A stretch of 64,000 bases of DNA from Tessaracoccus flavus (GTDB lineage Bacteria > Actinomycetota > Actinomycetes > Propionibacteriales > Propionibacteriaceae). The stretch lies in the NCBI RefSeq assembly GCF_001997295.1, contig NZ_CP019605.1:558001-622000 (forward strand). The letters run 5' to 3'. The notes under the pieces were generated by a model, which was not told the origin of the DNA, ran no database searches, and worked only from the letters and a program-made list of their open reading frames with translations. The translations under genes and the position numbers were made by a program. Positions 62,728-64,000 of the stretch are shown here, piece by piece (positions within the stretch are counted from its first letter, which is position 1; each line of letters begins with the position of its first letter).

Positions 62728-64000
62728 TCAGTCGAGCAGGCCGCGGATGTCGTCGGCGGTCAGCGGGGCCGCGACGTTGGCGGCGCGCCCGACCACGGCG
62801 TCGAAGAGGTGTCGCTTGGACTCCTGCAGCGCCATGACCTTCTCCTCGATGGTGTCGGCCGCCACCAGCCGGTAGACGTTGACCGGCTTGTCCTGGCCGA
62901 TGCGGTGGGTGCGGTCGATGGCCTGGTTCTCGGCGGCGGGGTTCCACCAGGGATCGAGGATGAAGACGTAGTCGGCCTCGGTCAACGTGAGCCCGAACCC
63001 GCCTGCCTTGAGGCTGATGAGGAACACGGGGTCGGTCCCGCCGCGGAACTCGGAGATCCTGCGGGCCCGGTCGCGGGTGCGTCCGTCGAGGTACTGGTAG
63101 CCGATCCCCTCCGCGTCGAGGCGTTGCTTGACCAACGCCAGGAAGCTCGTGAACTGGCTGAAGACCAATGCCCGGTGCCCCTCCGCGATCGTCTCGGCGA
63201 GCATCTCGATCAGCGCGTCGACCTTGGCCGACACGACCGGGTAGCTCGCGTCGACCAGCGCGGGCGACAGGCTGAGTTGGCGGAGCATCGTCAGCGATCG
63301 GAGGATCGTGATGCGGTTCTGGTGGAGGTCCGAGACGAGCCCGAGGACCTTCTGTCGCTCCCGGGCCAGGTGTCGGTCGTAGATGCGACGGTGCTGGGAG
63401 GACAGTTCCACCGGCACCAACTGTTCCTGCTTCTCGGGCAGTTCGGTGGCGACGGCCGACTTGGTGCGCCGCAGGATCAGGGGACGGATGCGACGGTGCA
63501 GGCGTTCCAGCGCGGTGGCCTCGCCTGACTCGATCGGCTTGCGGTACGCCTCGGTGAACGCGCGGGGGTCCGGGAAGAGCCCCGGCGCAGTGATCGAGAG
63601 GAGCGACCACAGGTCCATGAGGTTGTTCTCCAGCGGGGTGCCCGTCAGCGCGATCTTGTGCCGCGCGCGGAGCTTGCGCACCGCCTGGTAGGCCTTCGAG
63701 GAGTGGTTCTTGACGAACTGGGCTTCGTCCAGGAGCACCGTGGACCAGGCGATGTCCCTGTAGTCGTCGGCTTCCAGCCGGAGCAGGGTGTACGACGTCA
63801 GGACGATGTGGGCGTCCTGGATGGCTTCGCCGAGGTGTGCGCCGCGCCGGGCGCCGGTCTCCGTAATGATGGCGACGTTGAGATCCGGAGCGAACGCCGC
63901 AGCCTCCGCGGCCCACGTGCCGATCACCGACGTGGGCGCCACGACGAGAACCGGGGCCTCCAGCTCGTCCGCCTCGACGGCCGACTGGATCAGAGCCAAC
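62728..64000 (-). CDS. SNF2-family helicase, C-terminal part (runs off window)
   Basis: About 424 residues are present; the start lies beyond base 64000. Visible motifs are APTSVIGTWAAEAAAF (Ia), the DEAQ box in LLDEAQFVKN (II), ALTGTPLENNLMDLWSLL (III), FSQFTSFLALVKQRL (IV), LISLKAGGFGLTLTEADYV (V) and QAIDRTHRIGQDKPVNVYRL (VI). Walker A lies outside the window. It is a SWI2/SNF2-type ATPase related to bacterial RapA/HepA-like proteins that move along DNA or displace proteins. Confidence 0.9.
   Translation of the reverse strand, partial: LALIQSAVEADELEAPVLVVAPTSVIGTWAAEAAAFAPDLNVAIITETGARRGAHLGEAIQDAHIVLTSYTLLRLEADDYRDIAWSTVLLDEAQFVKNHSSKAYQAVRKLRARHKIALTGTPLENNLMDLWSLLSITAPGLFPDPRAFTEAYRKPIESGEATALERLHRRIRPLILRRTKSAVATELPEKQEQLVPVELSSQHRRIYDRHLARERQKVLGLVSDLHQNRITILRSLTMLRQLSLSPALVDASYPVVSAKVDALIEMLAETIAEGHRALVFSQFTSFLALVKQRLDAEGIGYQYLDGRTRDRARRISEFRGGTDPVFLISLKAGGFGLTLTEADYVFILDPWWNPAAENQAIDRTHRIGQDKPVNVYRLVAADTIEEKVMALQESKRHLFDAVVGRAANVAAPLTADDIRGLLD

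Overview
This window is high-GC DNA (GC clearly above 60% by eye) with many GTG starts, ATGA/TGATG/GTGA overlaps and short intergenic gaps. It looks like an actinobacterial chromosome. A 14-gene complex I operon, a scattered menaquinone pathway, KorAB and an alpha-beta fused glycyl-tRNA synthetase suggest a Propionibacteriaceae-type genome (Tessaracoccus-like). The family assignment is inference and no species is claimed.

Layout. 1-6.5 kb: the end of a secreted protein, a tRNA-Glu/Asp/Phe operon with its terminator, an ion antiporter, a secreted SH3 cell-wall protein, an 820-base noncoding stretch with two repeat systems, and a translationally coupled pair made of an LppM-like lipoprotein and a membrane protein that resembles a GroEL apical domain. 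6.5-13.9 kb: a decayed integrative island in tRNA-Lys, with 45-base att repeats, arm-type repeats at both ends, a frameshifted integrase, remnants of an AEC transporter and a MalG-type permease, two GH13 glucosidases and a ROK regulator. 13.9-24.5 kb: amylosucrase-like enzyme, patatin, fused GlyRS, a cation efflux protein, a second copy of the phased repeat, a sugar kinase plus nucleotidyltransferase pair, an orphan DhaL and a PLDc_N protein. 24.5-37.9 kb: menaquinone genes (menE frameshifted, menA, menC, menD, menG, menF, a MenJ-like reductase) interspersed with a RecB-like nuclease, hydrolase, YqfO/CutA-like protein and an ABC exporter pair. 37.9-54.3 kb: nuoA-N followed by a polyprenyl diphosphate synthase. 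54.3-64 kb: a broken small lipoprotein, M13 peptidase, YihY/BrkB protein, korB-korA, a secreted protein with an in-frame stop, and the end of an SNF2-family helicase.

How it fits together. From 24.5 to 54.3 kb the genes build the respiratory quinone (isochorismate to SHCHC, OSB and OSB-CoA, prenylation, methylation, side-chain reduction, side-chain synthesis) and the NADH dehydrogenase that reduces it; KorAB would supply low-potential electrons from 2-oxoacids. MenB is not in the window. The island and its right flank concentrate alpha-glucan and sucrose enzymes.

The most unusual signal is a two-copy noncoding element (4462-4705 and 21371-21514). In each copy, 8-base boxes (TTGGCGTT or its complement) occur exactly every 20 bases and are arranged as mirror images about a central hairpin at the same distance. 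I cannot match it to a known element class. The second is the membrane-anchored GroEL-apical-like protein at 4832-5464.
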